From Cephalopachus bancanus (taxonomy: Eukaryota > Chordata > Mammalia > Primates > Tarsiidae): 64,000 bases of DNA. Below the pieces are notes generated by a model, which saw nothing but the letters and a program-made list of their open reading frames with translations, did not search any database and had not been told where the DNA came from. How positions within the stretch are numbered: position 1 is the first letter of the stretch; each line of letters begins with the position of its first letter. The position numbers were made by a program, and so were the translations under genes. The DNA is taken from contig JAPVLO010000044.1 of NCBI GenBank assembly GCA_027257055.1, positions 1,612,001-1,676,000 of the forward strand, written 5' to 3'. Positions 46,861 through 57,545 of the stretch are shown here, one piece after another.

Positions 46861-47792
46861 AACCAATGTTATTCCAATGCACTGAGCCCAGACAATCGTC
46901 TAGCTTTCATATTTCATACCCACCCTGGCAAGAGGAGGTTGGGTTTTGTGTGCCCAATTCACCTCTTTAGACACACTGTGAATCAGAAAGAAAGAGGAGA
47001 GAAGAAAGTACTTCAAATGTCAACCCATAGTGGGGAATTGAAGCGTGGTTAACGTCCATTCCTCCTTTGGGTAATTTTTCTTCAAATTTTATACCACTTG
47101 GCAATTTTTTGTTTCCTTTCAAACTGCTGAGAAAGTGCAGATGTTTCAACTCCCCAAAGTGGGCTTGGTTTTGCTGTTTTTTGTGGGCTGTTCTCCCCAA
47201 TCCCTTTCTCTCCTTTTTCCTCATAATGTTTTTTAAAAGAAAGAGAAAAAGAAAGGGTTTTAATAGAATCGAAGGACGCGGTTGACATATGACATTTCAA
47301 TAAAGTGTGTCCTTTGTTCTCTAAGGCAAAGTATACAGGGCACCAAACTCTGAGACCTTCGGAGCTACAGGGAGAGAACAGGTGGACTGGGCAGGATGCT
47401 GTTTGCCCTAAGGAGTAAACAAAGAAAGCAGCTTGGTCTTTCCCAATGTGCAAGGCAAGAGTAGCCCTGTCTGTATGAGGAAAAGAAAGCGCCAGTTAGA
47501 GGGGCAGGAAGGTTCAAGACCATGAAGCAAAGTGCCCAATTCCCCCCTAGTTTTAAAATAAGACTGGAGGCTGTAAGGGCAGAAAAAGAAAAATTCTGAG
47601 GTCTTAGAGTGGCAAGGTTCTCCTCGATTTAAATACTAATGTAGGATGACTTTGAGAGCAGAGAAAAGCAGTGGGCCTTACAGAGAGACATTTAAGAAGA
47701 AATCTTAGAGAATCAAATGTCCACAGTACACCTATCTCACTAGCAAAGGACAAGATGAAAGATGCCCTTACAGCCTCCAGTCTTATTTTAAA
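46861..47792. other. Unique sequence without a gene
   Basis: A 123-codon minus ORF (47082-47453) and a 72-codon plus ORF overlap each other. Neither is recognisable. Confidence 0.4.
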
Positions 47793-48087
47793 ACTAAATA
47801 TCAAGCTTTAGTTTGTGGCAGAACCCTGAGTGAAAGATGGGGGCTGGTCCCGAGCACTTCATTTGAAGATGCCTCATCTCAGGTCCCACACAGGAGTCTT
47901 CTCTCAAAGCACCGCTCCAGAATGTGGGCACTGCAGAACCTGAGAAGTCGCCCCATCATCCCAGATCTTGGACACCAGCCTGTCCTTGCCCAGGCACCTG
48001 AGCCTGTGATTCAACCTCTCTGTCCTTGTGTTTGTTTCATTCACTTCTACTCAGGGTTCTGTCGCAAACTAAAGCTTGATATTTAGT
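47793..48087. mobile_element. 295-bp element with 39-bp terminal inverted repeats, unassigned MITE-like
   Basis: The left arm (47793-47831) is the reverse complement of the right arm (48049-48087) at 37 of 39 positions. The shared core is 'actaaatatcaagctttag', followed by a 'cagaaccctgagt' end. The two mismatches are both transition-type. The 217 bases between the arms have no ORF and no known repeat. The length fits a MITE-sized DNA transposon, but I cannot name the family or see a target duplication. Confidence 0.6.
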
Positions 48088-48257
48088 GTTGTGCTTTCTT
48101 TAAGCAGGAATTTTGATCTCCTGGTCCCCTCTGAACTTTTTACAAAAGGTGGTTATTGAAGCAGTGGCCTTTTTGTACACTCTGAAATATAAAAGATATA
48201 TATGTGTTCAGCCATTTTTGTTTTGTTACATATTTTGTAACAATAAAACTATTAATA

Positions 48258-48490
48258 TTAGTGAGCATTTCCTGGGTTCTTGCAATGTGCCAGGTTCTTT
48301 TATGTGCTTTATATTCATTACTGCATTTTGATCTCCACAAAACCCTACGAGGTAGGTATCGTGATCATTCCACTGTATGGAGGAGAATCCTTCAGCTTAA
48401 TGGAGTTAAATATCTAAGCCAGGACACAGAGCTAATTGTTGGCACCTGAAGAACAACAATTTGATCCGAGACCCAGCGCTCTCCGAAGTC
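48258..48490 (-). repeat. MIR SINE, antisense
   Basis: 'gcatttcctgggttcttgc', 'aatgtgccaggttcttttat' and 'ccctacgaggtaggtatcgt' are clear antisense MIR wording. Confidence 0.75.
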
Positions 48491-49024
48491 AGACCTCTTC
48501 ACGACCAAATGCGATGGACATCTCCTCAATGCCTCAAGGAGTGTTTGTTTGTACTGAGAGAGCTTGGTAGCTTTGTGAATCAGAATACTTATTCAACAAA
48601 CATTCTTTCTATGACAAATATTCTTCAACAAATATTCTGGAAGAAAAGAAAGAAGAAGGAAGGGAGGATGAGAAACAGAAAAAGAGGAAGGAGCAAGTTA
48701 CTGCCTTGTGGAAAATACAATCGACTTAGTATAACTGCCCTGGTGTTCTGGTCACTGCTCTCCCCCAGTGACTGAATGACTTGGGACAAGTTGCTAGATA
48801 TCTCCATATGTCTTCACCATTAAGACAGAGAACTGGAAAAGGATAAATTTCTGCACTAAATCTTTCTCCAAGTATAGCCAATACTGGTATCACATTTTCC
48901 AGTGCTTGCATAAACCCCTCCTCTGGGTCATCTGGTACAAAAACCCATTTTGAACTGTCTTCAGTTATCTGATCATCCTATGGGCATTTGTCTTGCCAAT
49001 CTGATTGGAATGTAAGATCTTAGA
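48491..49024. other. Unique sequence with a small possible MIR scrap
   Basis: 'gactgaatgacttgggacaag' style wording at 48768-48830 may be a MIR scrap. A 104-codon ORF (48461-48775) has an Arg/Lys-rich stretch from purine-rich DNA and is not convincing. Confidence 0.4.
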
Positions 49025-49115
49025 GAACAAGGATCTTCTTTCCTTCTTCTCCTCCTCCTTCTTTTCCTCCTTCGCTTGCTCCTCCTCCTTGTTCTTCTTT
49101 TCTCTATTTTCTTTA
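49025..49115. repeat. Polypyrimidine CTT/CCT-rich tract
   Basis: 'tccttcttctcctcctcct' and 'ttgttcttcttttctct' form an imperfect pyrimidine-only strand with purines opposite. Confidence 0.8.
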
Positions 49116-50214
49116 TTAACTGAGTGCCTATTTTGAGCTTAGGGCAAAGCCTGGTCCCACCTTTTCTAAGTGTCCTGCCAAAGAGCTGAAGCTCAATACA
49201 TAAACCTAGTTGAAAATGAATACTTGCTTGGTTAGATTAATCAGAGGCAAAATTCCTACAGATGATTTTCTTTTTGGTCATTCTAGACATAAGTAGAAAA
49301 AGTCTTAGTTTGTAGGGAATGGAGTGTCTTTGTAGAGAGGAAACACACACAGAAGGCCATTTGCATGGGTGAGTTCTTTTCCTTTTGCTTAAATTCTGTC
49401 ACAAAGGAAAAGAGCCATTAATGATGTACTGTATGTGAGATTGAAATGAGAGTGATTCTCACCTGAGTAAATTCCAAAGAGTTTACCCCTTATATCTAAG
49501 TACCAGGAATCCAGGCTCCACCAAAAGCTTGGACCTGGCCTGGCCGGCAGGGTTTGATGAGTAGAAAACCATGCAGCACCTTCAAGGATAAAATTCAAGT
49601 GTTAAGAACCCTACAACTGGACCAAGTGATCTTCTACCACAGCAAGCTTTACACTTGTTTATAAAACTGTTAGATCCTAACCTGGAGCCTCTTCACTAAA
49701 ACAAATCAGGAAGAGAGATGCATGCCAGTCCTTCTGTATCTTTTTCCTTACCTGGGTACAAGCCACAAGACAGCCAGGTTAGTTTGAGGTATTCCTGACC
49801 TTCGGATGGCAAATCGGCTTGCTCAGTATAGACAAGTGGGTTTCTGAATGAGACTGTGATATTTTTTGTATTAGAGATGGGGAAAGGCAAAGGCAAATGT
49901 TTGGTAGTGAAAGGTGTCTTTGGAACAGTATAAGTCAACTTTTTACTCGATGTGGAGCCACTAGTCTTCTTGTTGGTTTTTTTTTTCCTTTTTTCTTTTT
50001 TTTTTCCTTTTTGTTGTTATCTTTTGTCATCCCTGGTACAAACTAAAGAACTTTGGAGTCTATTTGTTGACACTTCATGCTCTCCTTCTGATGTTTCAGT
50101 CAAATGTTTCTCAGTTAGCAGAGATGACCCAGCCCCTTGCTCTATCCATTGAGCCAATCAGCAATTATCCAACCATCCATTCAACTATCTACCCATCCAC
50201 CTACTCCATTTATC
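49116..50214. other. Unique sequence with a T-rich low-complexity tract
   Basis: 49974-50022 is a T/C-rich run. 50155-50220 has 'catccattcaactatc' type CCAT repeats. There is no gene. Confidence 0.45.
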
Positions 50215-50221
50215 CATCCAA

Positions 50222-50820
50222 CATCAAATTGCCTACTATATTTCAGGCATTAGAGTAGGCATGAACATCAAAAGATGAAACAGAACAAATAGACACTATT
50301 CCTATCTTGTAGGAGTTTGTGATCTAGTGAGAATAAAGACCATCTATAAATAAACACAATAATGTCAAGTATTAAATGATATCAGATGTGTTCATAGTGC
50401 AATGCTAATATAAATAAGATTTACTGAACACTTACTATGTTCCCAGCCCCATGTTAAGCTTTTTACATAGTATCTGTCATTTAAGCCTCACAGTGATCCC
50501 ATAAGATAGGTACTATATTTTTTCTCACTTTACATATAAAAGAACTTGTTCCACATCACATATATTTGAAGAGGCGGTCAACAGTCTGTTTCTAGACCTT
50601 ATGTTATAAGCAGCAAGCTACTTCCTGTTAGATAGAATCATCAATGAAGACATGACTCCAAGGAAAGTCACAATGTTCCCTTGGAGAAGGTGACATTTAT
50701 TCTGAGTCTTAAAGAATTGTTAGGAAATTAGGAGAGAGAGACAGAGAGAAGAACATTTCAGGCATTTGCAAGACTGAGTAAAAGGCCCACGTGTTCAGGG
50801 AGAAGCAAGCAGTTCCATAT
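50222..50820 (-). repeat. L2 LINE antisense, split by a MIR
   Basis: 'ttgcctactatatttcaggca', 'actattcctatcttgtagga' and 'atctagtgagaataaagacc' on the left, and 'ttggagaaggtgacatttat' with 'tctgagtcttaaagaattg' on the right, are consecutive antisense L2 parts. Confidence 0.65.
50408..50620 (-). repeat. MIR SINE, antisense, inserted in L2
   Basis: 'gaacacttactatgttccca', 'cccatgttaagctttttaca' and 'cataagataggtactatat' give the MIR order. It lies between two L2 halves. Confidence 0.7.
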
Positions 50821-50833
50821 ACCTGGAGAATAG

Positions 50834-50853
50834 AGTGTGTGTGTGTGTGTGTG
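50834..50853. repeat. Short (GT)n
   Basis: About ten GT units. Confidence 0.9.
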
Positions 50854-50879
50854 GATGAAATATGAAACAGTAATAATAA

Positions 50880-51284
50880 TACCAACCACTACATCTTATA
50901 AGATGCCTACTCTACTACCTGTCTCTGCAATTCTTAAAACTCCATCATTACCCTCACTGGAAAAACTCAAGCTCAGAACCTTTACATGATTTGTTCAAGG
51001 TGACACAGTTAAATAGGTTAAATAAGCCTTTAAAGCAAGAATGAGCTAATTCCCCAAGTTCATGTACTTAGAGAGGTTAAGAGCTTGGGCTGTAAAATTT
51101 AGTTGTGTCGCCTTGGGCCATTTACTAAACCTTCCTGTGCTTCAGTTTTCTCATCTAGATGGGGAAAATATTCATTTTACTCATTTTACTTGTCTGAGTG
51201 TTATTCCAAAGACTCAAAGAGGTAATACATGTAAGTCACAAAATATGATGCCCGGTATTGTGCTTAACAAAGATTTGCTATAAT
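50880..51284. repeat. Two MIR copies, antisense then sense
   Basis: 50880-51030 is weak antisense MIR ('gttcaaggtgacacagttaa'). 51078-51284 is clear sense MIR ('gaggttaagagcttgggctg', 'ccttgggccatttactaaac', 'aggtaatacatgtaagtcac'). Confidence 0.6.
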
Positions 51285-52040
51285 TGTGATTCTTACTTTG
51301 GGGTCAGTTCATTTTTCAGAGACATCTGAGGGCTGTTTAAAGCAATAAAAATAAGTGGATATAGAGAAGAAGAATTCCAAGTGAAATGATAGAGAAGTTG
51401 GTAATCACCACCAGCTGGGAAAAGCCTCAGCTCAGGAGTGAAAAAGGGACCACTTTAACCAAAGACTTTGTCAGCTCAAAGAAGCTACAAGCTTCTCTGA
51501 TGATTCTAAAACAACTCCCAGGCCCTCCCTTAAATGTCCCTTAAAAGTGAACAGCTCTGGGGCATTTTGACCTTGGCCCAGGGATGATGCGATGTGCCTC
51601 TGTGCCAGGCCTAAGCCTCAGGCGGCAGAACATTGCCTTATGAGGAAGACCATGCTGCCCGGATTTTTGCCTACTGATCAACGAAGCCCCAAGACTTCCC
51701 ATTCTTAGGTGAAGCTGCTTCAGTGTCACCCAAATTCCCCAAGCTCCAAACATAGGTCCGATTCTCTACGGTAACTGTGAGCTTTCTCTACAAATGGATT
51801 GGGCAGAAAGACAGTGTGAAGCTATTCGTATTTCTTCTACGGGGGAAATGTCTATTAAAATGCAGCACATTATTATCCTAATCAGCACACCCTGCTGGTC
51901 AAATCATGTCCCAAAGTTTTGTACAAGGGCAGCCAGACATAACTTGATTAGTTCATGAAGAGAGTACTTGTCTCTTGCAACAAGCGAGCGAAAGCATTAT
52001 ATTTGCTTAGCAACATCTCATTTTGGGGGTTGTGACTGCC
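51285..52040. other. Unique sequence without a gene
   Basis: No gene or repeat recognised. Confidence 0.4.
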
Positions 52041-52670
52041 ATAATCATCATACTGAGAAGACAAGGCGTCCTAGTTTGGTTTTCTCCAGAAGCAACCCAG
52101 AGACAAGTGTTCAATGCATATAATTTATTTGGATGGTGCAGAAAGTCCTTGTTGAGGAGTAATGATCTAGGAGATGCTGACCAACAGAGAAGGTGTCTTA
52201 CAAAACCAGCTACCACAGCGGGCAGCCGAAGCTCAATCCATGGGGAAATTCAGGAATGTTGTAAAGGCCAAGCTTCTTGGAGATCCCAACTTAGATGTGA
52301 GGAAGCTGGGGTGTTTGTACACCAATTTCAATCATTGTTTGAGACCTGTTTCTGTGGGTGGCTAATACTCCAGCACTTTGAACCTGTGCTTGCTAAGCAA
52401 ATTGGCTTTCTGGGGTGTTGGAGTAAGGCCTTACACATGGGGAAGTCGAAAAGAACAACCGGAAGGCGGCTGGAGCAAGCCAGAAGGGTACGACCCTGGT
52501 GAGGTGGTCAGGCACTGCCAGTGCCTGCCTCACGAACGCTGTGTTTCTTCCTCACAAAACACTATGCTTCTTCATCTTTTTCAAACAAAAATGTTCTATG
52601 GCAGCTTACAGCTCACTTAGACAGAAAGAGAGAGTTGTTGAGCAGCCTCAAAGATCCACTCAAGTTTTTG
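52041..52670. other. 159-codon ORF region, probably non-coding; possible LTR-like start
   Basis: A plus-strand ORF at 52023-52502 is long for this window, and overlapping frames (63 and 80 codons) are open too. The opening 'ttttctccagaagcaaccc' and 'cataatttatttggatgg' resemble the start of an interspersed repeat. I recognise no domain in the translation. Confidence 0.35.
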
Positions 52671-53153
52671 TATCTTTTTTTTTTTTTTAGAAATAGGGTC
52701 TTGCACTGGGTGTGGTGGCTCAAGCCTATAATCCTAGCACTTTGGGAGGTCAAAGCGAGAGGATTGCCTGAGCTCACAGGTTCGAGACCAGTGTGGGCAA
52801 CTTAGTGAGCTCTCATCTCTACAATAAGTCAAAAAATAAGCCAGGTGTGGTAGCGCACACCTGTTCCAGCTACTTGGAAGGCTGAGATGGAAGGATCGCC
52901 TGAGCCCGGCAGGTCAAGGCTGCGGTGGCTATGAGCATGTCACTGTACTCCAGCCTAGGTGACAGAGTGAGACTCCAATTCAAAAGAAAAAAGAAAAAGA
53001 AAAAAAGTAGGGTCTCGCTCTGTCACCCAGGTTGAAGTGTTGTCACAGCATAATCATATCTCACTGTAACCTCAAACCCCTGGGTTCAAGTGATCCTCTT
53101 GCCTCAGCTTCCTGATTAGCTGGGACTATAGGTGTGTACCAACATGCCTGGCC
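52671..53153 (-). mobile_element. Old Alu monomer-like SINE, antisense, split by a younger Alu
   Basis: A T-run and 'aaatagggtcttgc' before the inserted Alu continue after it as 'gtagggtctcgctctgtcac', 'cataatcatatctcactgta', 'ccctgggttcaagtgatcct' and 'agctgggactataggtgtg'. It reads like an ancient FLAM or AluJ arm, with human-like wording unlike the other copies. Confidence 0.8.
52705..53004 (+). mobile_element. Alu SINE, older type, inserted in an older Alu
   Basis: Begins 'actgggtgtggtggctcaag' and ends in a long A/G-rich tail. The imperfect duplication 'aaatagggtcttgc' (52691-52704) and 'aagtagggtctcgc' (53005-53018) shows insertion into the older antisense arm. Confidence 0.9.
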
Positions 53154-53269
53154 TTAGTGTTTTATTATTAACAGTAGTTACTTAATCATATAAGAGTCTT
53201 ACTCAGAGCCTATTAACTCATAGGTACAATATTAAACTACATCGATGCAATATCAATAAATTTTATTGA

Positions 53270-53830
53270 GATTATAAATGACAATTAAAAGTGGCAAGTA
53301 ATGAAAACTGTGACCTAGAAATTTTACTTCTTGAAACTTATCCTACATAAATATATATACACATGTTTACAAAGATTTACATAAACAAGGACATTAAATG
53401 TTGCTTTGTTTGTAACAGAAAAACAGAAGTTGCCTAAATATCCATCAACAGGGAAACGATTAACTAAAGGTATTGAGATCCTGCAGGTATTATAAAGAAT
53501 GATAGCACTCTACATATACTAACAAGCACAAAGTTCAAGATGTAAGCGAAAAAAAATCTTGCCACAGATTATACAATGGTTATTCTCATTTATGTAAAAG
53601 TCATGTATGTGTACATACAATGCTAAAATGTATTATTACATATAATAACATGTATATATAGAGAAAGCTATACCAAAATGTCATGAAGGAAACATATCAA
53701 AATGTAATAGGGAATGGAAAATGGTTTGAGGAGGACTTTCTTTTTTTAATCAATGTACTGCTTAAATAATTTCATATAAAAGCATATTCATATATTATTT
53801 GTGTAATTAAAAACATGAGTGGCATCTGAC
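53270..53830 (+). mobile_element. Old L1 3' end, sense
   Basis: 'gacctagaaattttacttctt', 'ataaacaaggacattaaatg', 'aatatccatcaacagggaaa' and 'gtgtaattaaaaacatgag' follow the L1M-type 3' region. Confidence 0.65.
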
Positions 53831-55599
53831 ATCTTTCCAACTAATCATAAAGACTATTTAAAAACCAATCCAAGAAGAAAGAATAACTGAAATTTCATAG
53901 CAGTCTAGGTCATTTAGTGTAAGGGAAATAACATATACCTTCATGTCCCTGAGGATATCATTACAATAGAGCACTAGGTGATAGTGGTACTCACGCCTCT
54001 CCCAGCACAAGGAAATATTGAAATATTGTCAGAATTTCTGTTGGAAACCCAGCAAATTATGTGATGTGATTTACAAAAATATCCACTAAAAATAGGCAGA
54101 AGTACAGTAATAAAGGACTTGATACTGAATGAATACAGTTCAGCTGCATATAAAATTTGCTTGTATGGACCAAGCATTTGCCCAACAATGCCAGGCAAGT
54201 GAGGGGTTTATAGAGTGAATGTCATAATTGGCGCTTTTCTGAAGATCGCAGGCTCAACTCAGGAGACAGTATTGTATCCAGTGATCTGCTGGTGGATATT
54301 TAACAACTGGATCTGGGGTAACAGAGGGAGCAGACTTGTAGAGTTTCCGATTTCCATGGTGTAAATTCTTCCTCCATGGCTACTTTCAAATTACCAGCAA
54401 GACGCCAGTAGTTGGGAAGAGATGCTCAATTTGTAGCACACTGTTCCACAGTCTTTCCTCCATACTGGTACAGTAGCTATAAAACAAAACAAAACAAAAA
54501 AAACAAAAAACCTCAAGAGCATATACAATATAACCAGTAAAAAGTTGTAAAATAATTAGGAAGAGATACGTTTTGAGCCTTACTACCTTTGTTCTTCACA
54601 TAATTCATACAATTGTAATTTCAATTTAAATTTTAAAGATGGTTGTGTTTAAAAATTAGTTTGTAGAATTCTTGCAATTTTGACCATCAGCTCTCTGGAG
54701 CTGGTTCAGGCCAGCTCCGTCATACCGCTGACTGTAGGAGCTCACAGATTTCTATCTGGAACATTTCCACAGAGAATACTTCAAGGAAGGGGCCAAGTAG
54801 ATGCTAATCAGAATTATAGAAAACACCGTGTTTGGCTCTGGAAATATAAACAGACAGATTGTGTTTTTGCAGCAGCCTGACACAAGTTTTGGTGGAGAGC
54901 AGCGCTCCCTAATTCCCTCAAGCAACTTGCCTGAGCAGGAAAGATAGTGAGAAATAGAACTTCCCTTCTGGTGGAGTAAAGATTTGACTTCTGAGGCCTG
55001 ATATTGGAAGGAAATTCACACTATATCAAATGCTAAAACATTCTACCTCAAAATGCCTTTGGAGCTGGGGTGTTCTCTCACTGGCAAACAGAAGGTCATT
55101 GATGTTCTTTTGAATGTATCAGAATTCTTTTTTTCCAGAATGACGAGCTTTTGCTAAGACCATCTTCTCAGCAAATATGGTGTCACTTGATTTTTTCTAC
55201 TCTGTGATAGCTATATTTATTTGAATATTTTGAACATTGGGTTATATTATTGACCATATAAAAATGGAGAAGTTTATAAAACAACCGAATCTAATAATAT
55301 GAAGTTTTGTCATTTGTAAAATGGAAGGGAAGAGGGTGCTGAACCACTAAGGATCATTTTAACTCTAAAAGCAGATGAATTTTTGTTCCATGTTTTTATG
55401 CTGTTAAAACATAACTGATTGCAAGTGAGAAGAGAAAGCAGGAAGAGGAAGGAGTGAGACCCCGGCACCTGGGGCGTTCTCAGTGTCTGATAAATGCCAG
55501 ATTTACTGCTAAAATGAAATTGATAAATACTAACTAAATCACAGCCATGCTCGGGGCGTAACTCATTTATTTTTCCACCCCCCAAAAGGCATACAAAAC
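53831..55599. other. Unique sequence without a gene
   Basis: CAAAA-rich run at 54483-54510. ORFs up to 91 codons have no recognisable product. Confidence 0.4.
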
Positions 55600-56000
55600 A
55601 TGGAACTCAAGTCAGGCATGACCAAACCTGAAGAATTTGACTCTTCCATCCTGCTGCTAGCCGAATTCCTCGTGATTTGGGCAGACTGTGGGGGAGGCCT
55701 GGGGGGCTGACAGTGCTGGGGTGGGGGTGGGAAGTGATGCTTAATCTGGCGAGGCTTTGGGAAGGAAGGAGCCGTGAGGCCGGCCAGCTCAGTTCAGTCT
55801 TTCATGAATAAACACTCTAATTGGGGACATCACAGATAATGGGTCTGACTTCTTTCACTGGAGGGCCGGATCATGATTTGCTAATTGGATATTCCTGGGG
55901 TGGTGGAGGCGCCCTCACTGGCCCTGAGTGATTACTAGTTAATGGGGTTTTAGAAGTTCCTATTCCAGACTGATAAAAAGAGCCACGTTAAGGAAAAGGA
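55600..56000. promoter_or_regulatory. Probable conserved non-coding element, G+C-richer
   Basis: 'tttcatgaataaacactcta', 'attggggacatcacagataa', 'gatttgctaattggatattc' and 'gattactagttaatggggtt' bring several TAAT/ATTG cores and an AGATAA site into about 200 repeat-free bases, beside a G-rich stretch (55690-55735). Inference from texture. Confidence 0.4.
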
Positions 56001-56242
56001 GCCGGTTGCCCATCCCGGAATGGCATTGGGAAGGAAGCCCAGTGTCTGGGAAAACACACAGTGGCACCAGCTTCCAGGAATTCCCTCGGCCCAGCATTGG
56101 AGTTTTGACCAGGGTGCCCACCACAGTCAGTAGCCCAGTACCAACCCCTCTCTCCCTGCTAGGGTATTTGATCCAAGAGACAAAATGCTCTCCTCACCAG
56201 GCCTTTGGGCTCATTCTTTCGCACCATCAAGAACTAGTGCAG

Positions 56243-56530
56243 CTGGGCATGGTGGCTCAAGCCTGTAATCCCAGGACCTTGGGAGGCTGAGGCAAGAGGA
56301 TTGCCTGAGCCCACCAGTTCAAGACCAGCCTGGGCAAATTGGCAAGACCTCATCTCTACAATAAATCAAAAAATTAGCCAGGCGTGGTTGTGTGCACCTG
56401 TAGTTTCTTGGAAGGCTGAGGCAGAAGGATCACCTGAACCCAGCAGGTCAAGGCAGCAGTGGCCATGAACAGCATGCCACTGCACTCCAGTCTGGGTGAC
56501 AGAGTGAGACTATGACTCAAAAAAAAAAAA
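56243..56530 (+). mobile_element. Alu SINE, older type
   Basis: Begins 'ctgggcatggtggctcaagc'. Imperfect target duplication 'aagaactagtgcag' (56229-56242) and 'aagaacaaatgcag' (56531-56544). The A box is full length and young hairpins are absent. Confidence 0.93.
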
Positions 56531-57349
56531 AAGAACAAATGCAGGGTAAGCCAAGCTCAGGAGATCAGCAGAAAAAAAAAAAAATCACCAGGGATGGCTC
56601 TTCATATGGAGTATGGGGAATATCACAGTTATTCAAAGATGATGAGAAAAGAAGTACTCCCCATCTACCCCTCCAAGGGTATGTGGCTTCCACAGAGGAA
56701 AAAGGAACTTCCACAGAGGAAGGTGAGCTGATGCCTCAGGAGTGGTGCTTTTATGTGAGTTTAGGGCCACGTTTGGAGTCCATGGCCTATCTTAGCAAAC
56801 TGTTCAGGGAACAGAAGGAAAAGGAACTAGGGGAAAATCAGGATGGGGAAAAAAAGGAAGGCAAGGTGTCTTCTTATACCAAAACTCAAATAAATTCCTT
56901 GCCCCCTAAAAAGTGCTTATAACTCAAAGGCTAACTGCTTTGGCCAGAACCAAGAACATACTGTGTCCCATAGAATATCCACTTTTTCCTCCTACAAGAA
57001 AGCAAGACTTCTTTCTTGATGAAATTTATGGATAATTCAAGATCTGCAGGCCCAGTCTTCTGCCTAGGTACATTCATGAGCAGTAGCCCTGCTCAGTTCA
57101 TCGCTGGCCTTTCCTGGACCTCAACTACCAGCCTTGTCAAGCCATGATTTCACTCATTTGTAAAATACTCTGGATGCCTTGAGGATATTGTTCCTGTCAA
57201 TGAAGAAAGGTGGCCCTCACTCATCAAAAACTGAAGAAGCCAACCTGGGTAAAGATTTTGCTGCCACCAATTCCCAGCATGCGATTCACATGTAAACAGC
57301 TGGGAACTAATATTATGAAACTAATTTGCATCTCAAAAAGGCTATGATT
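56531..57349. other. Unique sequence; 136-codon ORF starting in the Alu tail
   Basis: An ORF (56512-56922) starts in the Alu A-tail, so its start is not ancestral. It holds a 20-base-period duplication of 'cttccacagaggaa' (56688-56701, 56708-56721) that encodes STEE twice, and ends soon after AATAAA at about 56890. I recognise no domain. It may be chance or an unnamed repeat. Confidence 0.35.
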
Positions 57350-57545
57350 TATTGAGCCCTTTTAATGTGCTAGACACTGTGCAGTGTGCTTTACCATAGT
57401 ACCTCATTTAATCATCCCAAGACCCTGATGCGATAAGTACTATAATTATCTCCACTTTACAGATGGAAAAACTGACTTCTTTAACTATCTGAGGTCACAC
57501 CCTGAGTAACAAGCAGACCCAGAACTTGACCCAAGATTCATTTTT
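57350..57545 (-). repeat. MIR SINE, antisense
   Basis: 'tttattgagcccttttaatg', 'tgctagacactgtgcagtg' and 'ctccactttacagatggaa' follow antisense MIR. Confidence 0.75.

Noticed and set aside
56512..56922. 136-codon ORF as a lineage-specific gene born from an Alu
   Set aside because: Its start lies in an A-tail, codons are biased by purine runs, and there is no promoter or splice evidence. Only the internal 20-base duplication is notable.
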